Positions 8,406 through 15,051 of a stretch of 15,051 bases of DNA are shown here, piece after piece; position 1 is the first letter of the stretch; each line of letters opens with the position of its first letter. The DNA is taken from assembly GCA_947177845.1 (NCBI GenBank), contig CAMWVZ010000014.1, forward strand, positions 1-15,051, in the 5' to 3' direction. Both the position numbers and the translations under genes were made by a program. This DNA is from an uncultured Bacteroidales bacterium (lineage in GTDB: Bacteria; Bacteroidota; Bacteroidia; Bacteroidales; P3). Below the pieces are notes generated by a model that was given only the letters and a program-made list of their open reading frames with translations, ran no database searches and had not been told where the DNA came from.

Positions 8406-9659
8406 ATGAACCCGCGCGACCTTAAGATAGAAGACTTCGACTACGCCCTGCCCGAAGAGCGCATTGCGTTCTATCCCCTGCCCGAGCGCGACGCCTCGAA
8501 GCTTCTGGTGTATCGGGGAGGCGATGCGGAACAGAGCGTGTTCCGCCATGTGGGCGAGTTTCTGCCGCAGAACACGTTTTTGGTGTTCAACGACACGCGG
8601 GTGGTGCGCGCCCGATTAGTGTTTTTCAAGGGCGACGGAGGTGCCGCCGTCGGCGCACGCATCGAGATTTTCTGCCTCGAACCCTCGGGGGCCGATATAG
8701 AAACCGCCTTTTCTTCGCGGGGTTCATGCCGCTTTAAATGTTTGGTAGGCAACAACAAGCGTTGGAAACAAGGGGCGCTGAAAATGGACTTTCCCTTGGC
8801 CGACGGCGGCACGGGTTGCCTGCAAGCCGTCAAGGTGGCCGCTTCGGGCGAGGATTTTGAAGTGGAATTTTCGTGGTCGCCCACCGATTGGAGTTTCGCC
8901 GAGGTGCTGGAGGCGACGGGCAAGGTGCCGCTCCCTCCCTACATACGGCGGCAGGCCGAAGAGGGCGACACCCTGCGCTATCAGACGGTTTTTGCGCGGC
9001 ACAACGGCTCGGTGGCCGCCCCCACGGCCGGCCTGCACTTTACGCAGCAGGTGCTGGAAGACCTCAAGCGGCGGGGCATCGAGCGCGATTTCATCACCCT
9101 CCACGTGGGGGCGGGCACCTTCAAGCCCGTCAAGGCCGAGCGGGTGGGCGACCACGCCATGCACAGCGAGCATATCGTGGCCTCGAAATCGTTGATAGAA
9201 AATCTATTGCAAGCCGTCCGCGAACACAGGCCCATTGTGGCGGTCGGCACCACTTCCATGCGCAGCTTGGAGTCGCTCTACTGGATGGGCGTGAAGCTGG
9301 CCTGCGGCGAGAAGCCTTTGCCAAACGGGGAATTCGAGGTGAACCAATGGGACCCCTACGAAACCTATGCCGACCGCCACAAGGAAACCGGCCCCGAAGA
9401 GGCTCTGCAACAACTGTGCGACTATATGGAGCGCGAGGGTCTGACCCAACTTCACGCGCATACTTCGCTCATGATTGCCCCCGGCTACGAATTCGCTTTC
9501 TGCAAGGGCATCATCACCAACTTCCACCAACCCAAAAGCACGCTGCTCTTGTTGGTGTCGGCGCTGATAGGCCCCGCATGGCGCAACCTCTACGCCTTCG
9601 CCCTCCAAAACGGTTTCCGCTTCCTCAGCTACGGCGACAGCTGCCTTTTCCTTCCCTAA
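8406..9659 (+). CDS. queA: S-adenosylmethionine:tRNA ribosyltransferase-isomerase (queuosine synthesis)
   Basis: QueA moves the ribosyl part of S-adenosylmethionine onto preQ1 at tRNA position 34, giving epoxyqueuosine. Family motifs are clear: DFDYALPEERIA at the N-terminus, FNDTRVV (Phe61 onward), GKVPLPPYI, GSVAAPTAGLHF (201-212), LHVGAGTFKPV, DHAMHSE, VGTTSMRSLES (280-290), TNFHQPKSTLL and a C-terminal SYGDSCLF. At 417 aa it is longer than the E. coli enzyme (about 356 aa). The extra length sits partly in the small domain after residue 85 and mainly in a segment of about 50 residues between the TTSMRSLES motif and the LMIAPGYEF motif. The last motif falls at the C-terminus as expected, so the gene is complete. 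It follows ptpA after 36 nt with no promoter or terminator between, and is probably the last gene of that transcript. Confidence 0.95.
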   Translation: MNPRDLKIEDFDYALPEERIAFYPLPERDASKLLVYRGGDAEQSVFRHVGEFLPQNTFLVFNDTRVVRARLVFFKGDGGAAVGARIEIFCLEPSGADIETAFSSRGSCRFKCLVGNNKRWKQGALKMDFPLADGGTGCLQAVKVAASGEDFEVEFSWSPTDWSFAEVLEATGKVPLPPYIRRQAEEGDTLRYQTVFARHNGSVAAPTAGLHFTQQVLEDLKRRGIERDFITLHVGAGTFKPVKAERVGDHAMHSEHIVASKSLIENLLQAVREHRPIVAVGTTSMRSLESLYWMGVKLACGEKPLPNGEFEVNQWDPYETYADRHKETGPEEALQQLCDYMEREGLTQLHAHTSLMIAPGYEFAFCKGIITNFHQPKSTLLLLVSALIGPAWRNLYAFALQNGFRFLSYGDSCLFLP

Positions 9660-9666
9660 TTTTTAC

Positions 9667-9674
9667 TATCTTCG
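9667..9674 (+). promoter_or_regulatory. Putative Bacteroidota -7 promoter box for the C1 peptidase gene
   Basis: TATCTTCG is one base off TAnnTTTG and lies right after the queA stop, 36 nt before the peptidase ATG. Only a T-rich stretch (TTTT at 9646-9649) stands where a -33 TTTG would be expected. The following leader is AT-rich (GTTAAAAATTTAAATACGC), typical of well-expressed Bacteroidota genes. Confidence 0.5.
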
Positions 9675-9710
9675 CGTTGAACCACGTTAAAAATTTAAAT
9701 ACGCAATAAG

Positions 9711-10907
9711 ATGAAAAACATTTTGTTGACTATCGGGCTGGTTTTGGCGGTGGCTTTCTCCGCCCAAGCTCAGAAAAAAGACAAGAAAGACAGCGAAAAG
9801 TCTGTCTATGTGTTCACCGACATCAAGGTGAACCCCAACACGAGCGTCAAGGATCAGAACCGCTCGGGCACCTGCTGGAGCTTTTCGGGTATCTCTTTCC
9901 TCGAATCCGAACTGTTGCGCATGGGCAAGGGTGAATACGACCTTTCGGATATGTATCCCGTCTACAAGTGCTATCTGCTGAAAGGCGACAAGTATGTGCG
10001 TCTGCACGGCAAGACCGAACTGGCCACCGGCGGTGCGAGCAACGATGTGGCCGACGTGCTGGAGGAATACGGCGTGGTGCCCGAAGAGGTGTTCACCGGT
10101 CTTCACTATGGCGCCGATGCCCACGACCACAGCGAATTGGATGCCGTTCTCACCAACTTCCTCAAAGGCGTGGTAGAAGGCAAGAAGCTCACCACCGCTT
10201 GGAGACCGGCCTACAAAGCCATTCTGAACACCTATCTCGGCGAAGACCCCGAAACCTTTACCTACGGCGGCAAGGAATACACGCCCCGCAGCTTTGCCGA
10301 CGAATTGGGTCTGGATGCCAAGAAATACGTGAAATTGAGCTCCTACACGCATCATCCCTACTACGAACAGTTTGAAATGGACGTGCCCGACAACTGGAAC
10401 CACGGCATGGTCTACAACCTGCCTATCGACGAATTCGAACAGGTGGTGGATGCGGCTATCGAAAACGGTTATACCTTGGTATGGGGCGGCGACGTGAGCG
10501 ACCCCGGCTTCTCGTGGAAGAAGGGTGTGGCCATCATGCCCGACATGGAGAACCCCGACCTGAGCGGCACCGACCGCGACAAGTGGGAGACTCTCTCGCA
10601 GGCGGAAAAACGCAAGAGCGCGTATAGCTTCGAACGTATCGTTCCCGAAAAGAAAATCTCGCAGGAAGACCGTCAGAAGAACTACGACAACTGGAGCGCC
10701 ACCGACGACCACGGTATGCATCTTGTAGGTATGGCCAAAGACCAAAACGGCAACATTTACTACAAAATCAAGAACTCGTGGAACGTTTCCAACCCCTACA
10801 ACGGCTATCTGTATATGTCCAAGCCTTTCTTCCGCGCCAACACGCTCGATATCATGGTGAATATCGACGCCCTTCCCGCCGAAATCAGGGCTAAACTTGG
10901 TCTGTAA
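9711..10907 (+). CDS. C1-family cysteine aminopeptidase (PepC/bleomycin hydrolase-like), exported
   Basis: A 398-aa papain-like peptidase of the bleomycin hydrolase/aminopeptidase C group. The signal peptide MKNILLTIGLVLAVAFSAQA probably ends at AQA/QKK, so the enzyme is likely periplasmic or outside the cell, unlike cytosolic PepC of lactic acid bacteria. The active site is complete: oxyanion Gln49 (KDQNRSG), nucleophile Cys55 (GTCWSFS), His337 (DHGMHLVG) and Asn355 (KNSWN). A charged KKDKKDSEK stretch follows the signal peptide. The length is shorter than classic bleomycin hydrolase (about 450 aa) but fits exported Bacteroidales members. It has its own promoter and a strong terminator after it, so it is probably a single-gene transcript. 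The exact substrate preference (aminopeptidase or endopeptidase) cannot be told from sequence. Confidence 0.9.
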   Translation: MKNILLTIGLVLAVAFSAQAQKKDKKDSEKSVYVFTDIKVNPNTSVKDQNRSGTCWSFSGISFLESELLRMGKGEYDLSDMYPVYKCYLLKGDKYVRLHGKTELATGGASNDVADVLEEYGVVPEEVFTGLHYGADAHDHSELDAVLTNFLKGVVEGKKLTTAWRPAYKAILNTYLGEDPETFTYGGKEYTPRSFADELGLDAKKYVKLSSYTHHPYYEQFEMDVPDNWNHGMVYNLPIDEFEQVVDAAIENGYTLVWGGDVSDPGFSWKKGVAIMPDMENPDLSGTDRDKWETLSQAEKRKSAYSFERIVPEKKISQEDRQKNYDNWSATDDHGMHLVGMAKDQNGNIYYKIKNSWNVSNPYNGYLYMSKPFFRANTLDIMVNIDALPAEIRAKLGL

Positions 10908-10925
10908 GAGGTTTTTATGAAGTTG

Positions 10926-10960
10926 AAAAGGCCGCCACGAATGTGGCGGCCTTTTTTTTA
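10926..10960 (+). terminator. Strong intrinsic terminator after the C1 peptidase gene
   Basis: GGCCGCCAC (10930-10938), a GAAT loop and GTGGCGGCC (10943-10951) form a perfect 9-bp GC-rich stem. The flanking AAAA and TTTT extend it, and an eight-T run follows (10952-10959). On the minus strand the same stem is followed by only TTTTC, so it may also act weakly on transcripts arriving from the convergent operon. Confidence 0.93.
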
Positions 10961-10974
10961 GAAGCCACAACGTT

Positions 10975-11409
10975 ATGGAGAGTTTCGACAGTCTATACAA
11001 GAAATTGATGCGGTATTGCGCCTATCAGGAACGGTCCGAGAGCGAGGTGAGGCTCAAACTGCGCACTTTAGGGGCTCCTGCGGCCTTGGGCGAAAGCGTG
11101 TTGAAGAAGTTGCGCGAGGAGAATTTCGTGAACGAGGAACGGTTTGCGCGAGCCTACGTGCGGGGAAAATTCCGCATAAATGCGTGGGGACGGCTCAAAA
11201 TCCGCAACGGCCTGCGCGCCAAGGGTGTGGACGAAAAATTGATTTCGCGCGCCCTGAGCGAAGAAATCGACGAGAAGCAGTATCAGGAAGCCATGCGCAA
11301 GGTGGTGGCCGAAAAAGGGCTGAAAACGGCCTTTTCGCGGGGATTTGAGGTGAACCGAAACTTCGGAAACGCTATTTCTTCTCTTTATTCATCAGGGGAA
11401 GAAGAATGA
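10975..11409 (+). CDS. recX: RecX family regulator of RecA
   Basis: A 144-aa, highly charged, all-helical protein matching RecX, which binds RecA filaments and modulates recombination and the SOS response. Visible family features are YCAYQERSESEVRLKL at residues 14-29, KKLREENFVNEERFARAYVR in the second three-helix repeat, and KIRNGLRAKGV in the third. Length is near the usual 150-160 aa. The start is the ATG 14 nt after the T-run of the preceding terminator; no Bacteroidota promoter box is evident in that gap, so its transcription is unexplained. It is not next to recA here. Its last 38 bp overlap the 3' end of the convergent membrane-protein gene on the minus strand. Confidence 0.88.
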   Translation: MESFDSLYKKLMRYCAYQERSESEVRLKLRTLGAPAALGESVLKKLREENFVNEERFARAYVRGKFRINAWGRLKIRNGLRAKGVDEKLISRALSEEIDEKQYQEAMRKVVAEKGLKTAFSRGFEVNRNFGNAISSLYSSGEEE

Positions 11410-12400
11410 GCGCGGCCACGCCGCCGATGATGATGGCGAGCGTCTGCGTGCCCCACGAAATCCAACCCGCCGTATATCCCAACACTTTCGAGAAACCGAA
11501 CAGAACCAAGGTTTCGGACACGATGACCGGATAGAGCCCTATGCCTCCCGGGGTAATCATATTTCCCACCGTACCCATCACCAAGGTTATCAACGCAATG
11601 CCGCCTCCCGTGCCGGAAAGCGCATCGAGACTGTGCAAGGCGAAGTAGAGCATGATCCAATAGCAGAACCACAGCCCCACCGTGTGGAACGCGAACCAAA
11701 ACGGCTGACGCACGTGCCGCAACGACATAATGCCCTCGCTGAAACCTGCGAAAACGGAGGCGATTTTCTTCATCCAATGCCCTTCGGGAAGACGGTCGCG
11801 CCGACGGCGGTAGTATACCGTCACCGCCACAAGCACCAAGACCACAGCCACCAACACCGCCACGGCTCCCCACATCACACCGCGCCGGCTTTCCATGCCT
11901 TGGGCGAACATATTGGACACATAGTCGTGCAAATGACGGTATTCCACAAGGAACGACACCAAAAAGAGCGTCAGAAACGTGAGGATGTCGATGACACGCT
12001 CGGAAACCACGGTGCCCAACGATTTCTCCACAGGCACCTTCTCATAGCGGTACATGAACGTGCAACGCAGCACCTCGCCCAAGCGGGGAACGGCCAAATT
12101 GGCGAAATAGGCCACCAGCACGCTCATGAACGTGTTGCCGAAACGGGGGCGGTAGCCCATAGGGTGAAAGAGCAGATTCCAGCGGAGGGTGCGGAAAACA
12201 TTGCTCAACACACCGAAAACGATAATCAGCGCGGCCATGCCCCAGTTCGCCTCCTTGAGCGACTCGGCAATCTGCGTCTTCTCGTCGGGCGTGAGGTTGC
12301 GTTGGAAAATCCAGATAATGAACACGCCCAAGCCGAAAAACAGGGCGAATTTCAGTATCTGACGCAAAAGTCGGCGGGGCTTGTCGTGCGCGGACGTCAT
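11372..12400 (-). CDS. YbhN/LPG-synthase-TM-like membrane protein (UPF0104)
   Basis: A 342-aa polytopic membrane protein of the lysylphosphatidylglycerol synthase transmembrane/UPF0104 family, which includes YbhN and AglD-like proteins. About eight hydrophobic segments lie between residues 12 and 337. Family motifs are NLAVPRLGEVLRCTFMYR (Pro105, Gly108, Glu109, Arg112), a VSERVIDI segment, and TPGGIGLYP (283-291). Relatives are proposed lipid flippases or glycolipid-pathway proteins; no catalytic aminoacyl-transferase domain is attached, so lysyl-PG synthesis is not supported. The ATG shares one base with the panD stop (TAATG), indicating translational coupling. The TAG stop lies inside recX on the opposite strand, and there is no terminator of its own. 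Confidence 0.85.
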   Translation of the reverse strand: MTSAHDKPRRLLRQILKFALFFGLGVFIIWIFQRNLTPDEKTQIAESLKEANWGMAALIIVFGVLSNVFRTLRWNLLFHPMGYRPRFGNTFMSVLVAYFANLAVPRLGEVLRCTFMYRYEKVPVEKSLGTVVSERVIDILTFLTLFLVSFLVEYRHLHDYVSNMFAQGMESRRGVMWGAVAVLVAVVLVLVAVTVYYRRRRDRLPEGHWMKKIASVFAGFSEGIMSLRHVRQPFWFAFHTVGLWFCYWIMLYFALHSLDALSGTGGGIALITLVMGTVGNMITPGGIGLYPVIVSETLVLFGFSKVLGYTAGWISWGTQTLAIIIGGVAALILLPLMNKEKK

Positions 12401-12741
12401 TACAATCTGTTTTCTTGGGGGAAAATCACCGTAGGCTTGTGGTTGCGGGCTTCTTCGGGCGTCATGGAGGCGTAGGAGACAATGATGACCAAATCGCCCA
12501 CGGCCACCTTGCGGGCGGCGGCTCCGTTGAGGCCGATGGTGCCGCTCTTGCGCTCGCCTTTAATTACGTATGTATCAAAGCGTTCTCCGTTGTTGATATC
12601 GTAGATGTGCACACGTTCCCACTCGCACAGACCGGCGGCGTCCATCAGGTCTTCGTCTATAGTGATGCTGCCTACGTAGTTAAGGTCGGCATAGGTAACC
12701 ACCGCACGGTGAATTTTTGATTTTAAAACTTCTATCTGCAC
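12400..12741 (-). CDS. panD: Aspartate 1-decarboxylase
   Basis: PanD decarboxylates L-aspartate to beta-alanine for pantothenate and CoA synthesis. The 113-aa proenzyme has the self-cleavage site Gly24-Ser25 (LNYVGSITIDED), where Ser25 becomes the pyruvoyl cofactor. The active-site residues Arg54, Thr57, Tyr58 and Asn72 sit in GERFDTYVIKGE and GLNGAAARK. The start is GTG: the MQIEVLKSKIH N-terminus fits the family exactly, an in-frame stop lies five codons upstream, and the next Met (33) is past the cleavage site. It lies 24 nt after rnr and overlaps the following gene by 1 nt. Its usual partner panC is not in the window. Confidence 0.95.
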   Translation of the reverse strand: MQIEVLKSKIHRAVVTYADLNYVGSITIDEDLMDAAGLCEWERVHIYDINNGERFDTYVIKGERKSGTIGLNGAAARKVAVGDLVIIVSYASMTPEEARNHKPTVIFPQENRL

Positions 12742-12765
12742 TTTCGTAAAAATTTATGCTTAACG

Positions 12766-14820
12766 TTATTTTCTTTTGCGGGAGTCTTTGCGGGTCTGCC
12801 GCGACATCACCGGCATGGACTCGGGCGCGAAGGCGAAGGTAAGCTGTTTTTTGTTCATGTCGATTTCCTTCACCTGTATCTTCACCCTCTGTCCGAGTTT
12901 ATACACATAGTGTGAATGCAATCCCACCACTTGGTAGTTTTCTTCGTCCAGTTCGTAGTAGTCGTCTGTGAGGGAACGCAAGGGAACCATGCCCTCGCAA
13001 TAGTTCTCCTCCAGGCAAACGTAAATTCCCCACTTGCTCACGCCCGACACCGACCCGTAGAACATCTGCCCTATCTTGTCGGAAAGAAACTCCGCCTGCT
13101 TGTATTTCACCGAAGTACGCTCGGCTTCGGTGGCGCGTTTCTCCATGTCGGAACTGTGTTTGCATTTGTCTTCCAAATCGGCTTCCGACACGCCTTTTCC
13201 GCCCTGCATATAGCGCTCGAGCAAGCGGTGCACCATGAGGTCGGGATAACGGCGGATGGGCGAGGTGAAATGCGTGTAGTAGGGAAACGAAAGACCATAG
13301 TGGCCGATATTCTGCGTTGTGTAAATGGCTTTGGCCATGGTGCGCACGGCTATGGTCTCTATCATGTTCTGCTCGGCACGCCCCTCGATGTCGTGCAGAA
13401 GTCCGTTGAAAGACTTGACCAGACCGCTGCGGCTCTTGAGGTTGAGCTTGTATCCCAATTTGTTGAGGAAGCGTGAAAAATCGCTGAGTTTCTGAGGGTT
13501 GGGCTCGTCGTGCACGCGATAGACAAAAGGCTTCCTTTTCAATTCCTTGCCTATATGTTCGGCCACGCGGCGGTTGGCCGCCAACATGAATTCTTCCACA
13601 AGGTGGTTGGCTTCCTTGCTCTCCTTGATATACACGCCCAAAGGTTTGGCGGTTTCGGGGTCGAGACGGAAACGCACCTCCTGCGAATGAAAGTTTATGG
13701 AGCCTTTCTTGAAACGGTTGTCGCGCAGGATTTTGGAGAGTTTGTAGAGTTGGGTGACGGCTTCGATGTCCTGCTTGTTACCCAATGTTTTGAGTTTCTT
13801 GGGAGCGGCGGGAATATTCTGCGCCAAGCCTGCCGCCTCGATGATTTCCTGCGCCTGTTCGTAGGCGAAGCGGCGGTTGGAGTGAATTATCCCCTTGCCT
13901 ATCCATGTATCGAGGATATGCGCGTTCTCGTCCATTTCGAACACCACGCTGAAACAGAAACGGTCCGTGTTCGGCTTGAGGGAGCATAGGTCGTTGCAGA
14001 GCCTTTCGGGGAGCATGGGTATGGTGCGGTCGACCAAATAGACCGAGGTGGCGCGCTCGTAGGCTTCCTTTTCAATCGCTCCGCCCTCTTTCACAAAATG
14101 GCTCACGTCGGCGATATGCACGCCCACTTCGAGGCGGCCGGAGGGCAGACGGCGGAACGACAGCGCGTCGTCGAAATCCTTGGCGTCGGCGGGGTCTATC
14201 GTGCAGGTGTAGATGTTGCGGAAATCGCGGCGGCGGGCAAGTTCCTTGGCGGTGACGGTGCTCCGCATGGAGGCGGCTTCCTTTTCGGCCTGCTTGGGAT
14301 AGGTGAGCGGAAAATTATACTCAGCCAAAATGGACTGCATCTCCACGTCGTTGTCGCCGGGTTCGCCCAGCACGGCGGCAATTTCGCCCACGGGGTTGTT
14401 GAGATGCGCCGGCCAGTCGGTGATGCGCGCCACGGCTTTCTGCCCCTCCTGCGCGTGATGCAGGTTCTCGCGCGGCACCAAGATATTGACCGTGATGTTG
14501 GTGCTGTCGGGAATCAGGAAGGCGTATTTGCCCGAAAAGGCAATGGTGCCCACAATGTTCTTCTTGTTGCGGTGCAACACCTCCACAATGCGGCCCTCCA
14601 AGCGACGGCCCACACGGGAGGGAAACAGCAGCACGCGCACGTGGTCGCCGTGCAGGGCGTGTCCCACACTGTTGGCCGCCACAAACACATCCTCGATTTC
14701 CTTGTCATCGGGCAGGATATAGGCCTTGCCCGACGACTTCATGTCGACGATGCCGGTGATATACGAGCGCAGGCTTTCGGGGATATGCCGATTATGCCGA
14801 GCCGATTTCTTTCCCGCCAT
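12766..14820 (-). CDS. rnr: Ribonuclease R (RNB family 3'-5' exoribonuclease)
   Basis: A 684-aa processive 3'-5' exoribonuclease that degrades structured RNA and takes part in RNA quality control. Two N-terminal cold-shock/OB domains (about 15-150) precede the RNB catalytic domain (about 195-530), whose metal-binding motif is IDPADAKDFDDAL (Asp209, Asp215, Asp217, Asp218). HYTHFTSPIRRYPDL-type residues appear as YYTHFTSPIRRYPDL late in the domain. A C-terminal S1 domain (about 585-670; GSVSGVSKWGIYV) ends in a basic tail (RQTRKDSRKRK). The N-terminal helix-turn-helix domain of E. coli and Bacteroides RNase R is missing, which also fits its shorter length; RNase II is the alternative name, but the overall resemblance and basic tail favour RNase R. 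The ATG lies 7 nt after the upstream stop, so it is probably expressed from a promoter outside the window. Confidence 0.93.
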   Translation of the reverse strand: MAGKKSARHNRHIPESLRSYITGIVDMKSSGKAYILPDDKEIEDVFVAANSVGHALHGDHVRVLLFPSRVGRRLEGRIVEVLHRNKKNIVGTIAFSGKYAFLIPDSTNITVNILVPRENLHHAQEGQKAVARITDWPAHLNNPVGEIAAVLGEPGDNDVEMQSILAEYNFPLTYPKQAEKEAASMRSTVTAKELARRRDFRNIYTCTIDPADAKDFDDALSFRRLPSGRLEVGVHIADVSHFVKEGGAIEKEAYERATSVYLVDRTIPMLPERLCNDLCSLKPNTDRFCFSVVFEMDENAHILDTWIGKGIIHSNRRFAYEQAQEIIEAAGLAQNIPAAPKKLKTLGNKQDIEAVTQLYKLSKILRDNRFKKGSINFHSQEVRFRLDPETAKPLGVYIKESKEANHLVEEFMLAANRRVAEHIGKELKRKPFVYRVHDEPNPQKLSDFSRFLNKLGYKLNLKSRSGLVKSFNGLLHDIEGRAEQNMIETIAVRTMAKAIYTTQNIGHYGLSFPYYTHFTSPIRRYPDLMVHRLLERYMQGGKGVSEADLEDKCKHSSDMEKRATEAERTSVKYKQAEFLSDKIGQMFYGSVSGVSKWGIYVCLEENYCEGMVPLRSLTDDYYELDEENYQVVGLHSHYVYKLGQRVKIQVKEIDMNKKQLTFAFAPESMPVMSRQTRKDSRKRK

Positions 14821-14827
14821 AACAATG

Positions 14828-15051
14828 TTATTCAGCCGATTTCTTTGCTTTCGCGGCAGGTTTGGCGGCCTTTTCGGTCTTGGCCGCGGCCTTGGGTTCG
14901 GCTTTGGCCTTGGCGGGGGCCTTCGCAGCCTTGGGCTCGGCCTTGGCTTTGGCGGGAGCTTTCTCGGCTTTGGGTTCGGCCTTGGCCTTGGCGGGGGCCT
15001 TCGCAGCCTTGGGCTCGGCCTTGGCTTTGGCGGGAGTTTTCTCGGCTTTGG
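14828..15051 (-). CDS. C-terminal part of an unidentified Lys/Ala/Pro-rich protein (partial)
   Basis: The minus strand is open from the window edge to a TAA at 14828-14830, giving 73 residues made almost only of Lys, Ala, Pro and Glu. The 13-residue unit PAKAKAEPKA(A/E)KA repeats and the protein ends AAKPAAKAKKSAE. The codons fit translation: the sequence is free of stops and the amino-acid repeat is cleaner than the DNA repeat. Such tails occur on bacterial ribosomal proteins, topoisomerase I and H1-like DNA-binding proteins, where they probably bind nucleic acid. No folded domain is visible, so the identity is unknown. The stop is 7 nt before the rnr ATG, so the two are likely in one operon. 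Confidence 0.75.
   Translation of the reverse strand, partial: KAEKTPAKAKAEPKAAKAPAKAKAEPKAEKAPAKAKAEPKAAKAPAKAKAEPKAAAKTEKAAKPAAKAKKSAE
14892..15047. repeat. Tandem 39-nt repeat with ABAB (78-nt) order
   Basis: Four 39-nt units lie head to tail at 14892, 14931, 14970 and 15009, and a fifth begins at the window edge. Units 1 and 3 differ by one base; units 2 and 4 also differ by one base; neighbours differ at several positions. The true unit of duplication is therefore 78 nt. It encodes the 13-aa Lys/Ala/Pro repeat of the partial minus-strand gene, and 39 nt keeps the frame, so copy number can change without a frameshift. Confidence 0.9.

Noticed and set aside
14892..15051. CRISPR-like array from regularly repeated units
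   Set aside because: Units are contiguous without unique spacers and are multiples of three coding a continuous Lys/Ala/Pro-rich tail.
14828..15051. Naming the partial gene as a ribosomal protein, topoisomerase I or histone H1-like protein
   Set aside because: Only the low-complexity tail is in the window; several unrelated families carry such tails.
1..15051. A mobile element, defence island or other undescribed system
   Set aside because: All complete genes belong to known families, composition looks uniform, and no integrase, transposase, terminal repeat or toxin-antitoxin pair is visible.

Overview
The window is a gene-dense, ordinary-looking chromosomal segment of a Bacteroidota bacterium, most likely Bacteroidales. 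Three things point there. The promoter boxes fit the Bacteroidota TAnnTTTG (-7) pattern instead of the sigma-70 pattern (TAACTTCG at 7, TAACTTTG at 4306, TATCTTCG at 9667). Start codons are preceded by A-rich leaders instead of Shine-Dalgarno sites. The proteins resemble Bacteroidales forms, especially a close match to the Porphyromonas gingivalis prolyl tripeptidyl peptidase PtpA. I cannot name the genus. No phage, insertion sequence, CRISPR array, tRNA or rRNA is visible, and intergenic space is very small.

Layout. Plus strand, block 1 (1-4282): upp (uracil salvage), a CNNM/DUF21-CBS membrane protein and mutS2, spaced by 3 nt and then a 4-nt ATGA overlap, clearly one operon. Block 2 (4283-9659): a well-formed promoter drives a CLC-type chloride channel with CBS domains, then a secreted PtpA-like peptidase and queA (queuosine synthesis). 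Block 3 (9660-10960): a secreted C1-family cysteine aminopeptidase with its own promoter and a strong intrinsic terminator. Block 4: recX starts 14 nt after that terminator and converges on the minus-strand operon, with the two 3' ends overlapping by 38 bp. Minus strand (15051 to 11372): the Lys/Ala/Pro-rich tail of an unidentified protein that begins outside the window, then rnr (RNase R), panD, and a YbhN/LPG-synthase-TM-like membrane protein. Their junctions are a 7-nt gap, a 24-nt gap and a 1-nt TAATG overlap, so they are probably co-transcribed.

Functionally the region mixes nucleotide salvage, ribosome and RNA quality control (MutS2, RNase R), tRNA modification (QueA), recombination control (RecX), pantothenate synthesis (PanD), ion handling (CLC, CNNM) and two exported peptidases. 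The peptidases hint at a peptide-using lifestyle. I did not find a convincing undescribed system. The points most worth a second look are: a perfect 16-bp GC-only nested inverted repeat inside the CNNM coding sequence; a CLC that lacks both classical glutamates; a two-level 39/78-nt tandem repeat in the partial gene at the right edge; an RNase R without its N-terminal helix-turn-helix domain; and recX squeezed between a terminator and a convergent overlapping gene.
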